Shown: positions 7,239-16,942, counted from the stretch's first letter. The stretch: DNA of 64,000 nucleotides from Allosphingosinicella vermicomposti (GCF_003012815.1 NZ_PXYJ01000003.1:372001-436000); one strand, 5' to 3'. The notes: generated by a model not told the origin, from the sequence alone. Translations and numbers: made by a program.

Positions 7239-9325
7239 TGCTGCGACAATATGAACTGCTCGATAAGGTCAAATCCTACGATCCGGATGCGGATGAGGCG
7301 CTGATCAATCGCGCTTACGTTTTCTCGATGAAAGCGCATGGCAGCCAGAAGCGCGCGTCCGGCGACCCCTATTTCAGCCATCCGATCGAGGTGGCGGGTA
7401 TCCTCACCGACCTCCATCTCGACGACGAGACGATCGTCACCGCGATCCTTCACGATACGATCGAAGACACCGTCGCGACGCCCGAAGAGATCGAGAAATT
7501 GTTCGGCAAGAATGTCGCGCGGCTCGTCGACGGCGTCACCAAACTTTCCAAGATCGAAGCGCAGAGCGAGAGCGAGCGGGCGGCGGAAAACCTCCGCAAG
7601 TTCCTGCTCGCCATGTCGGGCGACATCCGCGTCCTGCTCGTGAAGCTCGCCGACCGGCTGCACAATATGCGTACCCTACACTTCATCGGGAATGAGGAGA
7701 AGCGACGCCGCATCGCTAAGGAGACAATGGACATCTATGCGCCCCTTGCCGAGCGGATCGGCATGTACGAGTTCATGAAGGAGATGCAGACGCTCGCCTT
7801 TCGCGAAATCGAGCCCGATGCCTATGAATCGATCGGCAGACGGCTGGAGCAGCTCAACACCGGCGATGGCGACCTTATCCAGCGTATCCAGCGCGGCCTG
7901 AAGGCGCATCTGGAAGCGAACGGGGTCGACGCCGATGTCCAGGGGCGTGAGAAGCATCCCTATTCCATCTGGCGCAAGATGGCCGAGCGTCATGTCAGCT
8001 TCGAACAGCTTTCGGACATCATGGCCTTCCGCTGCATCGTCGACAGCGTCGAGGATTGCTACCGCACCCTGGGCCTTATCCACCAGCGCTGGCCGATGGT
8101 GCCGGGGCGGTTCAAGGATTATATCTCGACGCCGAAGCGCAACGGCTATTGCTCGCTTCACACAACCGTCATCCACGATGAGAATATGCGGATCGAGATC
8201 CAGATCCGCACCCGCGACATGCACGCCCGCGCCGAATATGGCCTCGCCGCCCACTGGGCCTATAAGGAAGGCAAGACCGCGGCGGCGACGCAGCATCCCT
8301 GGATCACCGACCTGATCGAAATCCTGGAACATGCGGGCAGCGCCGAAGAGCTGCTCGAGCATACCCGCATGGCGATGTACCAGGATCGCATCTTCGCCTT
8401 CACGCCGAAGGGGGAATTGATCCAGCTGCCCAAGGGCGCGACGCCCGTGGACTTCGCTTATGCCGTCCACACCGACCTTGGCGACCAGACGGTGGGCGCG
8501 AAGATTAACGGCCGGGTGATGCCGCTCCGCACCCCGCTCGACAATGGCGACCAGGTCGAAATCCTGGTTTCGAAGGCGCAACACCCACAGCCCGCCTGGC
8601 TGGCCTTCGTCGTCACCGGCAAGGCGCGCGCCAAGGTCCGCCGCTTCGTAAAGTCGAAAGAGCGCGAGGAAACGATCTCGCTTGGCCGCAAGATTTTCGA
8701 CGAGATTGTAGAACGGCTGCCCATGCCGCTGGGCTGGGAGGCCCTGACGGAAGCCTTGAAGCGCCTGCATCTGCCGGACGATGAGGCGCTGATGGAAGCG
8801 ATCGCGCAAAAGCGGATCAGCGACACCGCCGTCATGGAAGCGCTGATGCCCGGCTCCACCGGCAAGGACGGCGTGAAGCCCCCGCCGCAGCGTTCCGCCA
8901 TCTCGATCAAGGGCCTGACGCCCGGCGTCGCCTTCGACCTTGCCGAATGCTGCCACCCGGTGCCGGGCGACCGCATCGTCGGCCTGCGCCGCGAAGGGAT
9001 CGGGATCGAGGTTCATACCATCGATTGCGAGAATCTGGCGAGCGGCCTCGATGCCGATTGGGTGGACCTTGCCTGGGGTGACGAGTCGGACGGCGGCACC
9101 GCGCGTCTGTCTGTCGTTCTCAAGAACGAGCCGGGCGCATTGGCCGCCATCGCAACCATCTTCGGCAATCATGGCGCGAATATCGTCAGCATGGAGCAGA
9201 CGAGCCGCGACGGCAGCTTCCACACCTTCCAGCTCGATATCGAAGTGCATGACGTGCAGCATCTGATGCGAATCCTCGCCGCGCTCCGGGCGACGGATGT
9301 GGTTTCGACGGCTGAGCGCCTTTAA
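7238..9325 (+). CDS. rel: Bifunctional (p)ppGpp synthetase/hydrolase
   Basis: This is a 695-aa long RelA/SpoT homologue that makes and degrades the stringent-response alarmone ppGpp. The order is: HD hydrolase domain with its LHDTIEDT motif (near residue 72), synthetase domain with RFKDYISTPKRNGY (near 290), TGS domain (FAFTPKGELIQLPKGATP, near 390) and a C-terminal ACT domain from about 620. The intact HD motif predicts hydrolase activity, and the synthetase loop is conserved. The start is the GTG at 7238 (LRQYELLDKVKSYDP follows); a TTG at 7202 is the only longer alternative. It is the only long Rel in the window. Confidence 0.95.
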   Translation: MLRQYELLDKVKSYDPDADEALINRAYVFSMKAHGSQKRASGDPYFSHPIEVAGILTDLHLDDETIVTAILHDTIEDTVATPEEIEKLFGKNVARLVDGVTKLSKIEAQSESERAAENLRKFLLAMSGDIRVLLVKLADRLHNMRTLHFIGNEEKRRRIAKETMDIYAPLAERIGMYEFMKEMQTLAFREIEPDAYESIGRRLEQLNTGDGDLIQRIQRGLKAHLEANGVDADVQGREKHPYSIWRKMAERHVSFEQLSDIMAFRCIVDSVEDCYRTLGLIHQRWPMVPGRFKDYISTPKRNGYCSLHTTVIHDENMRIEIQIRTRDMHARAEYGLAAHWAYKEGKTAAATQHPWITDLIEILEHAGSAEELLEHTRMAMYQDRIFAFTPKGELIQLPKGATPVDFAYAVHTDLGDQTVGAKINGRVMPLRTPLDNGDQVEILVSKAQHPQPAWLAFVVTGKARAKVRRFVKSKEREETISLGRKIFDEIVERLPMPLGWEALTEALKRLHLPDDEALMEAIAQKRISDTAVMEALMPGSTGKDGVKPPPQRSAISIKGLTPGVAFDLAECCHPVPGDRIVGLRREGIGIEVHTIDCENLASGLDADWVDLAWGDESDGGTARLSVVLKNEPGALAAIATIFGNHGANIVSMEQTSRDGSFHTFQLDIEVHDVQHLMRILAALRATDVVSTAERL

Positions 9326-9327
9326 AT

Positions 9328-9434
9328 CGTCACCCTGAACCCTTCGACCCGCTCAGGACATGCTTGTTTCAGGGTCCATGCTGATGACATATGCGAGGGT
9401 CGACCATGGATGCTGAAACGAGTTCAGCATGACG
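9328..9434. repeat. Intergenic palindromic repeat, TTTCAGGGT family
   Basis: The outer arms CGTCACCCTGAAC and GTTCAGCATGACG are near-complementary and enclose inner GTTTCAGGGTCCATG / CCATGGATGCTGAAAC arms. The same family recurs at 11388 and 23593. It lies between rel and kynA; its right arm contains an ATG in frame with kynA. Confidence 0.75.
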
Positions 9435-9446
9435 GCTGAGGGTGAG

Positions 9447-10244
9447 ATGACCAACGCGAAAGACATGACCTACGGCCAATATCTCGGCCTCGATCAACTT
9501 CTTACCGCGCAGCATCCGCTGTCGGACCATCATGATGAATTGCTGTTCGTCATTATCCACCAGACCAAGGAATTGTGGCTGAAGCAGATCATCGCGGAAC
9601 TGAAACTGTCCCGCGCCATGATCCGCGAGGACGCGCTGGTCCCGGTGCACAAGAGCCTGAGCCGCGTGTCCCGTATTCAATCGGTGATGACGCTGAGCTG
9701 GGACGTGCTGGCGACGATGACCCCGGCCGATTATTCAAGCTTCCGCGACGTGTTGGGCTCCAGTTCCGGCTTCCAATCCGCGCAATTCCGCCAGATCGAA
9801 TATATGCTGGGCCTGAAGGATGGCGGGCATCTCAAATATCAGGAAGAGGGTTCGCCTGGCCATGACGCGCTGCGCCGCGCGCTCGAAAGTGCCAGCCTGT
9901 GGGATGAGGCCAATTGCGCGCTCGCCCGCGCCGGTTTCAGCCTGCCGTCCGAGGTGACGGAGCGGGATTGGACCCAGCGTTACCAACCCAATGCCGCCGT
10001 GGAAGAGGCCTGGCTCACCGTCTATCGCGACCCCAAAAAATGGTGGCCGCTTTACCAGCTCGCCGAAAAGCTGGTCGACCTCGACGATGCGATGGCCACC
10101 TGGCGCCACAAGCATGTCATTACCGTCGAACGGATCATCGGCTTCAAGCGCGGCACGGGCGGCACGGCGGGCGTCAAATATCTCCAGTCGACGCTTGAGA
10201 AGCGCGCCTTCCCCGAACTCTGGACTTTGCGCACCAAGTTATGA
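9447..10244 (+). CDS. kynA: Tryptophan 2,3-dioxygenase
   Basis: This 265-aa haem enzyme opens the indole ring of L-tryptophan to N-formylkynurenine, the first step of the kynurenine pathway. Family signatures include MTYGQYLGLDQLL at the N-terminus, DELLFVIIHQTKELW, the haem-ligand histidine region WRHKHVITVERIIG and the substrate loop GTGGTAG. The ATG at 9447 is preceded by GAGGGTGAG. The in-frame ATG at 9429 lies inside a palindromic repeat and is less likely. It overlaps the kynureninase gene by four bases. No kynurenine formamidase gene is next to it. Confidence 0.94.
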   Translation: MTNAKDMTYGQYLGLDQLLTAQHPLSDHHDELLFVIIHQTKELWLKQIIAELKLSRAMIREDALVPVHKSLSRVSRIQSVMTLSWDVLATMTPADYSSFRDVLGSSSGFQSAQFRQIEYMLGLKDGGHLKYQEEGSPGHDALRRALESASLWDEANCALARAGFSLPSEVTERDWTQRYQPNAAVEEAWLTVYRDPKKWWPLYQLAEKLVDLDDAMATWRHKHVITVERIIGFKRGTGGTAGVKYLQSTLEKRAFPELWTLRTKL

Positions 10245-11398
10245 GCTGGAAGCGCCTGTTCAGCCGCGCGCTCGACGCCGCGCCCGGTCGCATCCACATG
10301 GCGGCGCACAGCCATCACCTGTGGCCCGACGCGAGCTTCCAGGGCCAAGTCGAAGCGTGGGAGGATGCCGCCGCGCTCGCCGACCACAAATGGGGAAAGG
10401 TGATGGGCTCGGTCTGGACCGAGGCGCAGGGTCATGTCGCCCGCACCCTTGGGCTGCCCGATCCGCAAAGCATCGTCTTTGCCGGCAACACGCATGATTT
10501 CATCATTCGCCTTGTCCTCGCGCTCGAACGCAAGCCGGTGCGTATCCTGGCGACAGATGGCGAATTTCACAGCTTCCGGCGCCAGATCGCCCGCTGGATC
10601 GAGGACGGCACGGTTACGCTCGACACCGTCGCGGTGGAGCCGTTCGAGGATTTCCCGGCGCGGATGATCGAACAGGCGAAGGCGGGCGCCTATGACCTCA
10701 TCTTCCTGAGCCAGGTGTTTTTCGGCAGCGGCCATGTGCTGACCAATCTTGAGCCATTTGCCGCCTTGGCGCGCCCGGAGGGGCCGTGGGTGGTGGTGGA
10801 CGGCTATCACGGCTTCATGGCCGTCGAGACCGATCTCGCGCCCGCCGCCGATCGCATCTTCTACCTCGCGGGCGGCTATAAGTATGCGATGGCGGGCGAG
10901 GGTTGCGCCTTCCTCCATTGCCCGCCGGGTTTTGGCGAGCGGCCCCCTCTCACCGGCTGGTACGCCGAATTTGCTGATCTCGCCGCGGCGCCCGGCGGGG
11001 GCATCGGCTATGCCAAGGACGCGATGCGCTTCATGGGCGCGACCTTCGATCCTTCCGCTCTTTATCGCGTCAATGCGGTCCAGCGGATGCTGCGCGACGA
11101 AGGGATTACGATCGCCAAGGCCAATGCTTATGTGCGCGCCCTGCAGCATAGACTGGTTGATGGTTTGCCCGGAACGAAGCTGTCGGCGGCGGCGCTCATC
11201 AATCCGCTGAACGACCGGCCCCATGCCCGTTTCCTCGCCTTCCGCACGCCGGGCGCTGCACGGTTGAGCGCGGCGCTGGAAGCCCGCAACATTGTCACCG
11301 ACGTGCGGGGCGACGTGCTGCGGATCGGCTTTGCCCTCTATCAGGATCAGGGCGACGTGGACGCTTTGATCGCGGCGCTATCCCACACGTCATGCTGA
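10241..11398 (+). CDS. kynU: Kynureninase-like class V aminotransferase-fold enzyme
   Basis: This is a 385-aa fold-type I PLP enzyme. Asp187 (VVVDGYHG) and Lys214 (AGGYKYAMAGEG) fit the PLP-binding pair of the class V family, and the ATGA overlap with tryptophan dioxygenase indicates kynureninase, which cleaves kynurenine to anthranilate and alanine. It is a little shorter than well-studied kynureninases (about 415 aa), so the assignment leans on context. The last codons (HTSC) and the stop are supplied by the left arm of a palindromic repeat starting at 11388, so the native C-terminus has been replaced by repeat sequence. Confidence 0.8.
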   Translation: MSWKRLFSRALDAAPGRIHMAAHSHHLWPDASFQGQVEAWEDAAALADHKWGKVMGSVWTEAQGHVARTLGLPDPQSIVFAGNTHDFIIRLVLALERKPVRILATDGEFHSFRRQIARWIEDGTVTLDTVAVEPFEDFPARMIEQAKAGAYDLIFLSQVFFGSGHVLTNLEPFAALARPEGPWVVVDGYHGFMAVETDLAPAADRIFYLAGGYKYAMAGEGCAFLHCPPGFGERPPLTGWYAEFADLAAAPGGGIGYAKDAMRFMGATFDPSALYRVNAVQRMLRDEGITIAKANAYVRALQHRLVDGLPGTKLSAAALINPLNDRPHARFLAFRTPGAARLSAALEARNIVTDVRGDVLRIGFALYQDQGDVDALIAALSHTSC

Positions 11399-11473
11399 AC
11401 TTGTTTCAGCATCCATTCGGGGGACTGCGCGGCAGGTGACGAAATGGACCCTGAAACAAGTTCAGGGTGACGT
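11388..11473. repeat. Palindromic repeat overlapping the kynU 3' end
   Basis: CGTCATGCTGAACTTGTTTC on the left pairs with GAAACAAGTTCAGGGTGACG on the right around a short unique centre. The family matches 9328-9434 and 23593-23676. Its left arm contains the kynU stop codon. Confidence 0.8.
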
Positions 11474-11478
11474 CATTT

Positions 11479-12138
11479 CTAACCTGCTAGCACCCGATCC
11501 GCGACGAATGGGTTGCTTTGGCGCTCGTGGGCGAAGGTACTCATCGGGCCGTGGCCGGGAACGAAGGCGGTGTCTCCGCCCAGCGGCCAGAGGTTGCGCA
11601 CGATCGCATCGAGCAGATCCTGATGGTTGCCGCGCGGAAAATCGGTGCGGCCGATCGACCCCTTGAACAAAACGTCGCCGACAATGGCGAGTTTGGACGG
11701 CGCATGGTGGAAGATCACATGGCCCGGCGTGTGGCCGGGACAGTGATAGACGTCGAGCGTCAGTTCGCCGACGTTCACGCTGTCGCCCTGATCCAGCCAG
11801 CGGTCGGGCGTGAAGGGGGTGCCGGGAACGCCGTAGCGCGCGCCGTCTTCGGCCAGCCGGTCGATCCAGAAGATATCGTCCCTGTGCGGCCCCTCGATCG
11901 GCACATTAAGCTCGTCCGCCAGCACCTTTGCCGATCCGCAATGATCGATATGGCCGTGAGTGATGAGCAATTTCTCGATGGTGACGCCCTGGCTTGCTGC
12001 GGCGGCCTTTAGCTGATCGAGGTCGCCGCCCGGATCGGTGAAGGCCCCGCGCATTGTCTTGGTGCACCAGATAAGTGTGCAATTCTGCTGGAGCGGCGTC
12101 ACCGGGATGATGGCGGCTTTCAGGGGAGCGTCGGTCAT
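11479..12138 (-). CDS. Metallo-beta-lactamase-fold hydrolase, glyoxalase II-like
   Basis: This 219-aa cytoplasmic hydrolase has the dinuclear zinc motif THGHIDHCGSA and the downstream ligands CPGHTPGHV and GDVLFKGSIGR, typical of glyoxalase II-like (YcbL-type) thioester hydrolases. The ATG at 12138 (MTDAPLKAAIIPVTPLQQN) fits the family N-terminus; the longer reading adds 15 residues with no homology signal. It is divergent from the Nudix gene with a 29-base spacer. Substrate is unknown; S-lactoylglutathione or another small thioester is likely. Confidence 0.88.
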   Translation of the reverse strand: MTDAPLKAAIIPVTPLQQNCTLIWCTKTMRGAFTDPGGDLDQLKAAAASQGVTIEKLLITHGHIDHCGSAKVLADELNVPIEGPHRDDIFWIDRLAEDGARYGVPGTPFTPDRWLDQGDSVNVGELTLDVYHCPGHTPGHVIFHHAPSKLAIVGDVLFKGSIGRTDFPRGNHQDLLDAIVRNLWPLGGDTAFVPGHGPMSTFAHERQSNPFVADRVLAG

Positions 12139-12167
12139 AAGTCGGGCATGGCTTTGGCCGCGCGAAG

Positions 12168-12638
12168 ATGCAAGAGACGGCACCGCCGTACCGCGCAGAC
12201 GTTCGCGCAGAGATGGAGAGAAGGTTGATCCGGCAATATGGAGTGATTCCCTACCGGCGAAGCGCGAACGGCGCGATCGAGGTGATGCTTGTCACGTCGC
12301 GTGAGACGCGGCGCTGGGTGATTCCGCGCGGCAATCCGATATCCGGCTTGACCGGCGCTCAATCCGCCGCGCGTGAAGCCTTTGAGGAAGCGGGCGTCGA
12401 AGGGTCTTTGGCTGACGCGATCGGAACCTATGCCTATGATAAACGCAAGGCGAGCGGGATTGTCCCGGCTGAGGTCACCGTCTATCCGATGGCCGTTTCT
12501 TCGGTGCTGGACGACTGGCCCGAACGGCATGAGCGCGAGCGGCGCTGGTTCGCGCCGGGGGACGCCGCCGCGGCGGTGGACGAAGCGGGCCTCGGCGTCC
12601 TTGTCATAAAAGTGAAACAATTGTTGCTGGCTCCCTAG
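12168..12638 (+). CDS. Nudix hydrolase
   Basis: This 156-aa protein carries the Nudix helix REAFEEAGV (the REUxEExGU core) after GNPISG. The first conserved Glu of the canonical box is replaced by Leu, as is tolerated in diphosphoinositol-polyphosphate phosphohydrolase-like members. The sequence RRWVIPRGNP before the box also recalls that subgroup (normally PKG). It should hydrolyse a nucleoside- or polyphosphate-type substrate. It stands alone, divergent from the MBL hydrolase. Confidence 0.85.
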   Translation: MQETAPPYRADVRAEMERRLIRQYGVIPYRRSANGAIEVMLVTSRETRRWVIPRGNPISGLTGAQSAAREAFEEAGVEGSLADAIGTYAYDKRKASGIVPAEVTVYPMAVSSVLDDWPERHERERRWFAPGDAAAAVDEAGLGVLVIKVKQLLLAP

Positions 12639-12682
12639 GCGTCGGCCTGTTAAGGGCGCGCGCGCAATTCAAGGGGAATGAC

Positions 12683-13327
12683 ATGCTGAAGTGGTTCCAG
12701 GCGGTGATGCCGAAGGAGGACGCGTTCTTCGGATTGTTCGCGAATCACGCGGAGGTGATGGTGAAGGGTGCCGACGCCATGGTCGCCCTGTTCCAGCCCG
12801 GCGCGGACATCGAGGATTGCTGCCGCAAGATCACCGAGTTCGAGCATCAGGCCGACGACATCACGCGCGAGACGCTGCACCTTGTCCGCCGCACCTTCAT
12901 CACGCCGTTCGATCGCAGCGCCATTACCGGCCTCATCTCCTCCATGGACGACGCGATCGATGAAATGCGTCAGACCGCCAAGGCGATCACCCGTTTTGAA
13001 GTGACCGCGTTCGAGCCGCAGATGCTGGAAATCGCGAAGCTCGCCGCCGCCGCGTCCCGGCTTGTCGCGGAGGCTGTGCCGCTGCTCCGCAAGGTCGGCA
13101 AGAATGGCGGGCAGCTCCACACGATTACCGAGAAGATCGTGCATCTGGAGGGCGAGGCTGACGACATTCACGAAGACGGTCTCAAGACCCTCTATCTCCG
13201 CCAGGGTAAGGCCGACCCCATGGCCTTCATCGTCGGCCGCGAAATCTACAGCCACCTCGAGCGCGTGCTCGATCGTTATGAGGATGTCGCGAACGAGATT
13301 GACGGCATCGTCATCGATCACGCCTGA
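12683..13327 (+). CDS. DUF47 (PhoU-like) phosphate-transport accessory protein
   Basis: This is a 214-aa all-helical cytoplasmic protein of the DUF47/PhoU-like family, with the characteristic EHQADDITRETLHLVRRTFI and SSMDDAIDEM segments. Such proteins are encoded with Pit transporters and are thought to modulate phosphate uptake. Its TGA shares a base with the transporter ATG (TGATG), so the pair is coupled. The Shine-Dalgarno AAGGGGA precedes the ATG. Confidence 0.92.
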   Translation: MLKWFQAVMPKEDAFFGLFANHAEVMVKGADAMVALFQPGADIEDCCRKITEFEHQADDITRETLHLVRRTFITPFDRSAITGLISSMDDAIDEMRQTAKAITRFEVTAFEPQMLEIAKLAAAASRLVAEAVPLLRKVGKNGGQLHTITEKIVHLEGEADDIHEDGLKTLYLRQGKADPMAFIVGREIYSHLERVLDRYEDVANEIDGIVIDHA

Positions 13328-14328
13328 TGGATCCGGCGCTCGCCTTCCCCTTGCTGGTCGCGCTGATCGGCGTTGCCTTGCTGTTCGATTTCCTGAACGG
13401 CCTGCACGACGCCGCCAATTCGATCGCGACCATCGTGTCGACGCGGGTGTTGCGGCCGCAATATGCGGTCGCCTGGGCGGCGTTCTTCAACTTCATCGCC
13501 TTTCTCTTCTTCGGCCTCCACGTCGCCGAGACGGTGGGCAAGGGGATCGTGGACGCGAGCGTCATCGATCCCGGCGTCATCTTCGGCGCGTTGATGGGCG
13601 CGATATCGTGGAACGTCATCACCTGGATGCTCGGCATTCCGTCCTCTTCGAGCCACGCCCTGATCGGCGGCCTGCTCGGCGCCGGCATCGCCAAAGCGGG
13701 TGTCGAAGCGGTGGTGTGGAACGGCGTCACCAAGACGACGGTCGCCATCTTCCTGTCGCCGACGATCGGCATGTTTGTCGCTTTGCTGCTCGTCCTTATC
13801 ACCTCCTGGTTCATGCGACGCACGCCCGCGAACGAGGCGGATAGACGGTTCCGGCGGATGCAGATGGTCTCGGCCGCGCTCTATTCATTGGGCCATGGCG
13901 GCAATGATGCGCAAAAGACGATGGGCATCATTGCGGTCCTGCTCTTCTCCCAAGGGATGCTGGGAGGCACCTTCTACGTTCCCTTCTGGGTCGTCATCAC
14001 CTGTCAGGCCGCGATGGGCCTGGGCACTTTGATGGGCGGCTGGCGGATCGTGCACACCATGGGGTCGAAGATTACCCGCCTGACACCCGCACAGGGTTTC
14101 TGTGCGGAAACCGGCGGCGCGATCATGCTGTTTTCGGCAACATGGCTCGGCATTCCCGTGTCGACGACGCACACGATCACCGGCGCGATTGTCGGCGTGG
14201 GCGCCGCACGCCGCGCGACGGCGGTGCGCTGGGGCGTCGCGGGCAATATCGTTATCGCCTGGGTCGTGACGCTGCCTGCCGCGGCCCTGATCGGCGCTGC
14301 CTTCTACTGGCTCACGCTCGCTTTCTGA
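13327..14328 (+). CDS. pit: Low-affinity inorganic phosphate transporter (Pit)
   Basis: This is a 333-aa polytopic inner-membrane transporter of the PiT family, which moves metal-phosphate complexes using the proton gradient. The repeated signature occurs as FLNGLHDAANSIATIVSTRV (residues 21-40) and SLGHGGNDAQKTMGIIAVLL in the second half. The stop is directly abutted by the stop of the convergent serine dehydratase gene (TGA then TCA), leaving no room for an intergenic terminator. Confidence 0.95.
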   Translation: MDPALAFPLLVALIGVALLFDFLNGLHDAANSIATIVSTRVLRPQYAVAWAAFFNFIAFLFFGLHVAETVGKGIVDASVIDPGVIFGALMGAISWNVITWMLGIPSSSSHALIGGLLGAGIAKAGVEAVVWNGVTKTTVAIFLSPTIGMFVALLLVLITSWFMRRTPANEADRRFRRMQMVSAALYSLGHGGNDAQKTMGIIAVLLFSQGMLGGTFYVPFWVVITCQAAMGLGTLMGGWRIVHTMGSKITRLTPAQGFCAETGGAIMLFSATWLGIPVSTTHTITGAIVGVGAARRATAVRWGVAGNIVIAWVVTLPAAALIGAAFYWLTLAF

Positions 14329-15708
14329 TCAGCATTCAACCACGTTGACGGCGAGCCCGCCGAGCGAGGTTTCCTTGTAGCGCTCGTTCATGTCGAGCCC
14401 GGTCTTGCGCATGGTCTCAATGACTTGATCGAGGCTGACCCGGTGCGTGCCATCGCCGATCAGGGCAAGGCGGGAGGCTTCGAGCGCTTTCACCGCGCCT
14501 ACCGCATTGCGCTCGATACACGGCACCTGGACGAGGCCTCCGACTGGATCGCAGGTGAGGCCGAGATTATGCTCCATGCCGATTTCGGCGGCATTTTCGA
14601 TCTGCTGCGGGGTGCCGCCAAGCGCCGCCGTTAGCCCCGCCGCCGCCATGGAACATGCAACGCCGACCTCGCCCTGACAGCCGACTTCGGCGCCCGAGAT
14701 GGAGGCATTTTCCTTGAACAGGGATCCAATCGCCGCAGCGGTCAGCAGGAAGGCGCGGACTCCGTCATCCGACGCGGTCGGCGTGAAGCGCTGATAGTAA
14801 CGCAGCACCGCCGGGACGATGCCCGCCGCGCCATTGGTGGGTGCAGTGACGACCCGGCCGCCAGCCGCATTCTCTTCGTTCACCGCCAAGGCCCAGAGAT
14901 TGACCCAGTCGAGCACGGTGAGCGGATCGGACAGAGCCCGCTCCGCCCGTTCGGTGAGAAGCGTGTGGAGCGCAGGCGCGCGCCGCTTTACCTTGAGGCC
15001 CCCCGGCAAAATACCCTCGGCGCGGATGCCGCGATCGATGCAGGCCGACATGGCCGCCGCAATCGCGTCGAGGCGCGTGACGATCTCCGCTTCGGGCAAG
15101 GCCGCGCGTTCATTGGCATAAGCGATGGCGGCGATACTGAGCCCCTCGCGGTCGGCAATGGCGAGCAACTCCTCTCCGGAATGATAGTCGAAGGGCAGAT
15201 CCCAGCCGCCTTCGGGCGGCGCGTTGCGGGCTATGGTGGCTTCGTCGACAATCGCGCCGCCGCCCACCGAATAATAAGTCGCCGCCGCAATCTCCGCGCC
15301 ATCGGCATCGAAGGCCGCGAAATGCATGCCGTTGGAATGATGCGGCAGTCGCTCGCGTTGCAGGAACAGCAGGTCGCGATCCTCAACGAATGGCACGGCC
15401 CGGATGCCCGCGAGACTGATCGCGCCTTCGTCCCGCACGGTCGCGATGATCGCCTCGGCTTCATCCGGGCAGAGATTGTCGGGGTGCTTGCCCGACAGGC
15501 CCAGGATCACCGCCCGGTCGGTGGCGTGCCCCTTGCCGGTCAGCGCCAGCGACCCGTAGAGGCGCGCCTGCGCCCGGCCCACGCGATCCAGCGCGCCGCT
15601 TGCCGCCAGCCCCTCGACGAAGCGGGCGGCGGCCGTCATCGGTCCCATCGTGTGCGAACTCGACGGGCCGACCCCGATCTTGAACAGATCGAAGACGCTG
15701 GAAACCAA
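14329..15708 (-). CDS. sdaA: L-serine ammonia-lyase, single-chain iron-sulfur type
   Basis: This is a 459-aa enzyme converting L-serine to pyruvate and ammonia with an oxygen-sensitive [4Fe-4S] cluster. The N-terminal beta-like domain starts [20 protein letters not shown]. The alpha-like domain has the cysteines for the cluster in [16 protein letters not shown] and [19 protein letters not shown]. No ATG lies at the natural N-terminus. The TTG at 15708, six bases after AGGAG, gives the expected start (VSSVFDLF). An upstream TTG at 15723 is the alternative but lies in front of that ribosome site. Confidence 0.93.
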   Translation of the reverse strand: MVSSVFDLFKIGVGPSSSHTMGPMTAAARFVEGLAASGALDRVGRAQARLYGSLALTGKGHATDRAVILGLSGKHPDNLCPDEAEAIIATVRDEGAISLAGIRAVPFVEDRDLLFLQRERLPHHSNGMHFAAFDADGAEIAAATYYSVGGGAIVDEATIARNAPPEGGWDLPFDYHSGEELLAIADREGLSIAAIAYANERAALPEAEIVTRLDAIAAAMSACIDRGIRAEGILPGGLKVKRRAPALHTLLTERAERALSDPLTVLDWVNLWALAVNEENAAGGRVVTAPTNGAAGIVPAVLRYYQRFTPTASDDGVRAFLLTAAAIGSLFKENASISGAEVGCQGEVGVACSMAAAGLTAALGGTPQQIENAAEIGMEHNLGLTCDPVGGLVQVPCIERNAVGAVKALEASRLALIGDGTHRVSLDQVIETMRKTGLDMNERYKETSLGGLAVNVVEC

Positions 15709-15796
15709 ATGACCTCTCCTCAATGCATGGCGGATTGCCCCGCCTTATCGCGCAAGGGAATGACTTTGCCGTGAACGCTTGGCAAGACGGCGCGGC

Positions 15797-16942
15797 ATGA
15801 TCGATCCCGCTTCACCCTTTCTTTTGTTCGACGATGCGCGTTTCAGCGCTGGCCCGGCGCGCATGTATATGGACCCGCTGGAGATCGTGACGGCGCACGA
15901 ACCCGGGGAAGTTCGCCCTGCGCTTGACCAGCTGCGCGCGGCGCTCGCGGCCGGTTTCCATGTCGCGGGCTATCTTGCTTACGAAGCGGGCCACGCGCTC
16001 GAACCCAGGCTCGCGCCGGTTGCGCGCAGCACAAGGGAGGGGGAGCCCCCCTTGCTCTGGTTCGGCTTGTTCCGCGACGTTCAATTCGCAGACCCTAAAG
16101 CCCTTCTGCCGCCAGCCGCAGGAAGCGCCGGACCGGTACGGCCCCTTATCGAGGAGGATGCTTATTGCGACGCCATCACTCAGGTGAAGGCGCACATTGC
16201 GGCGGGCAATATCTATCAGGCGAATTTCACGTTCCAGACTGAAGTCGATGTCTCCGGCGATCCCCTCGCCCTTTACGCTGCCATCCGCGAGCGGGCGAAG
16301 GCGGGCCATGGCGGTATCGTGCGGACGGAGGACCATTGGCTCCTCTCTTTCTCGCCCGAACTCTTCTTCACGCTGGAGAAGGGCCGGATCACGACCCGCC
16401 CGATGAAAGGCACGGCGCCCCGTCATCCCGAGCCTGCGGCCGATGCTGAAGCCGCCCGGCTGCTTGCTGCCGACGAAAAGCAGCGGGCCGAAAATCTGAT
16501 GATCGTCGACCTTCTCCGCAACGACCTCTCCCGCATCGCGCGGACGGGGAGCGTCACGGTGCCGCATCTCTTCACCGTCGAAACCTATCCGACCGTCCAC
16601 CAGATGACCTCGACGGTGACTGCGGAAGCGGAGGAGGGGATCGGCGCGGTCGATATTATCGAAGCGATCTTCCCCTGCGGATCGATCACCGGCGCACCGA
16701 AAATTCGCGCCATGGAAATTATCGATCAGGTCGAGGCGCGCGCGCGCGGAGTCTATACCGGCTCGATCGGCTGGGTGGAGCCGGGGGGCGATGCCGCCTT
16801 CAACGTCGCGATCCGCACCTTGAGCCTCGCGGACGGGAGCGGCATTGCTTCGCTGGGGCTTGGATCGGGGATCGTGACGGACAGCCGCGCAGATGATGAG
16901 TGGCGCGAGTGTCTGTCGAAGGGGAGGTTCGTGCAAATATGA
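15797..16942 (+). CDS. pabB: Aminodeoxychorismate synthase component I
   Basis: This is a 381-aa chorismate-utilising enzyme that aminates chorismate to 4-amino-4-deoxychorismate in p-aminobenzoate and folate synthesis. The PMKGTAPR motif carries the PabB lysine (anthranilate synthases have alanine there). MIVDLLRNDLSR and PCGSITGAPKIRAMEI are the chorismate-binding motifs. The start is the ATG at 15797; the longer alternative adds only MARRRG. It overlaps pabC by four bases, so the two folate steps are co-translated. The glutaminase subunit PabA is not encoded in this window. Confidence 0.92.
   Translation: MIDPASPFLLFDDARFSAGPARMYMDPLEIVTAHEPGEVRPALDQLRAALAAGFHVAGYLAYEAGHALEPRLAPVARSTREGEPPLLWFGLFRDVQFADPKALLPPAAGSAGPVRPLIEEDAYCDAITQVKAHIAAGNIYQANFTFQTEVDVSGDPLALYAAIRERAKAGHGGIVRTEDHWLLSFSPELFFTLEKGRITTRPMKGTAPRHPEPAADAEAARLLAADEKQRAENLMIVDLLRNDLSRIARTGSVTVPHLFTVETYPTVHQMTSTVTAEAEEGIGAVDIIEAIFPCGSITGAPKIRAMEIIDQVEARARGVYTGSIGWVEPGGDAAFNVAIRTLSLADGSGIASLGLGSGIVTDSRADDEWRECLSKGRFVQI

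Noticed and set aside
7676-9262. 528-codon open frame opposite rel
   Set aside because: It is a GC-rich antisense shadow of rel; the plus strand has full domain signatures.
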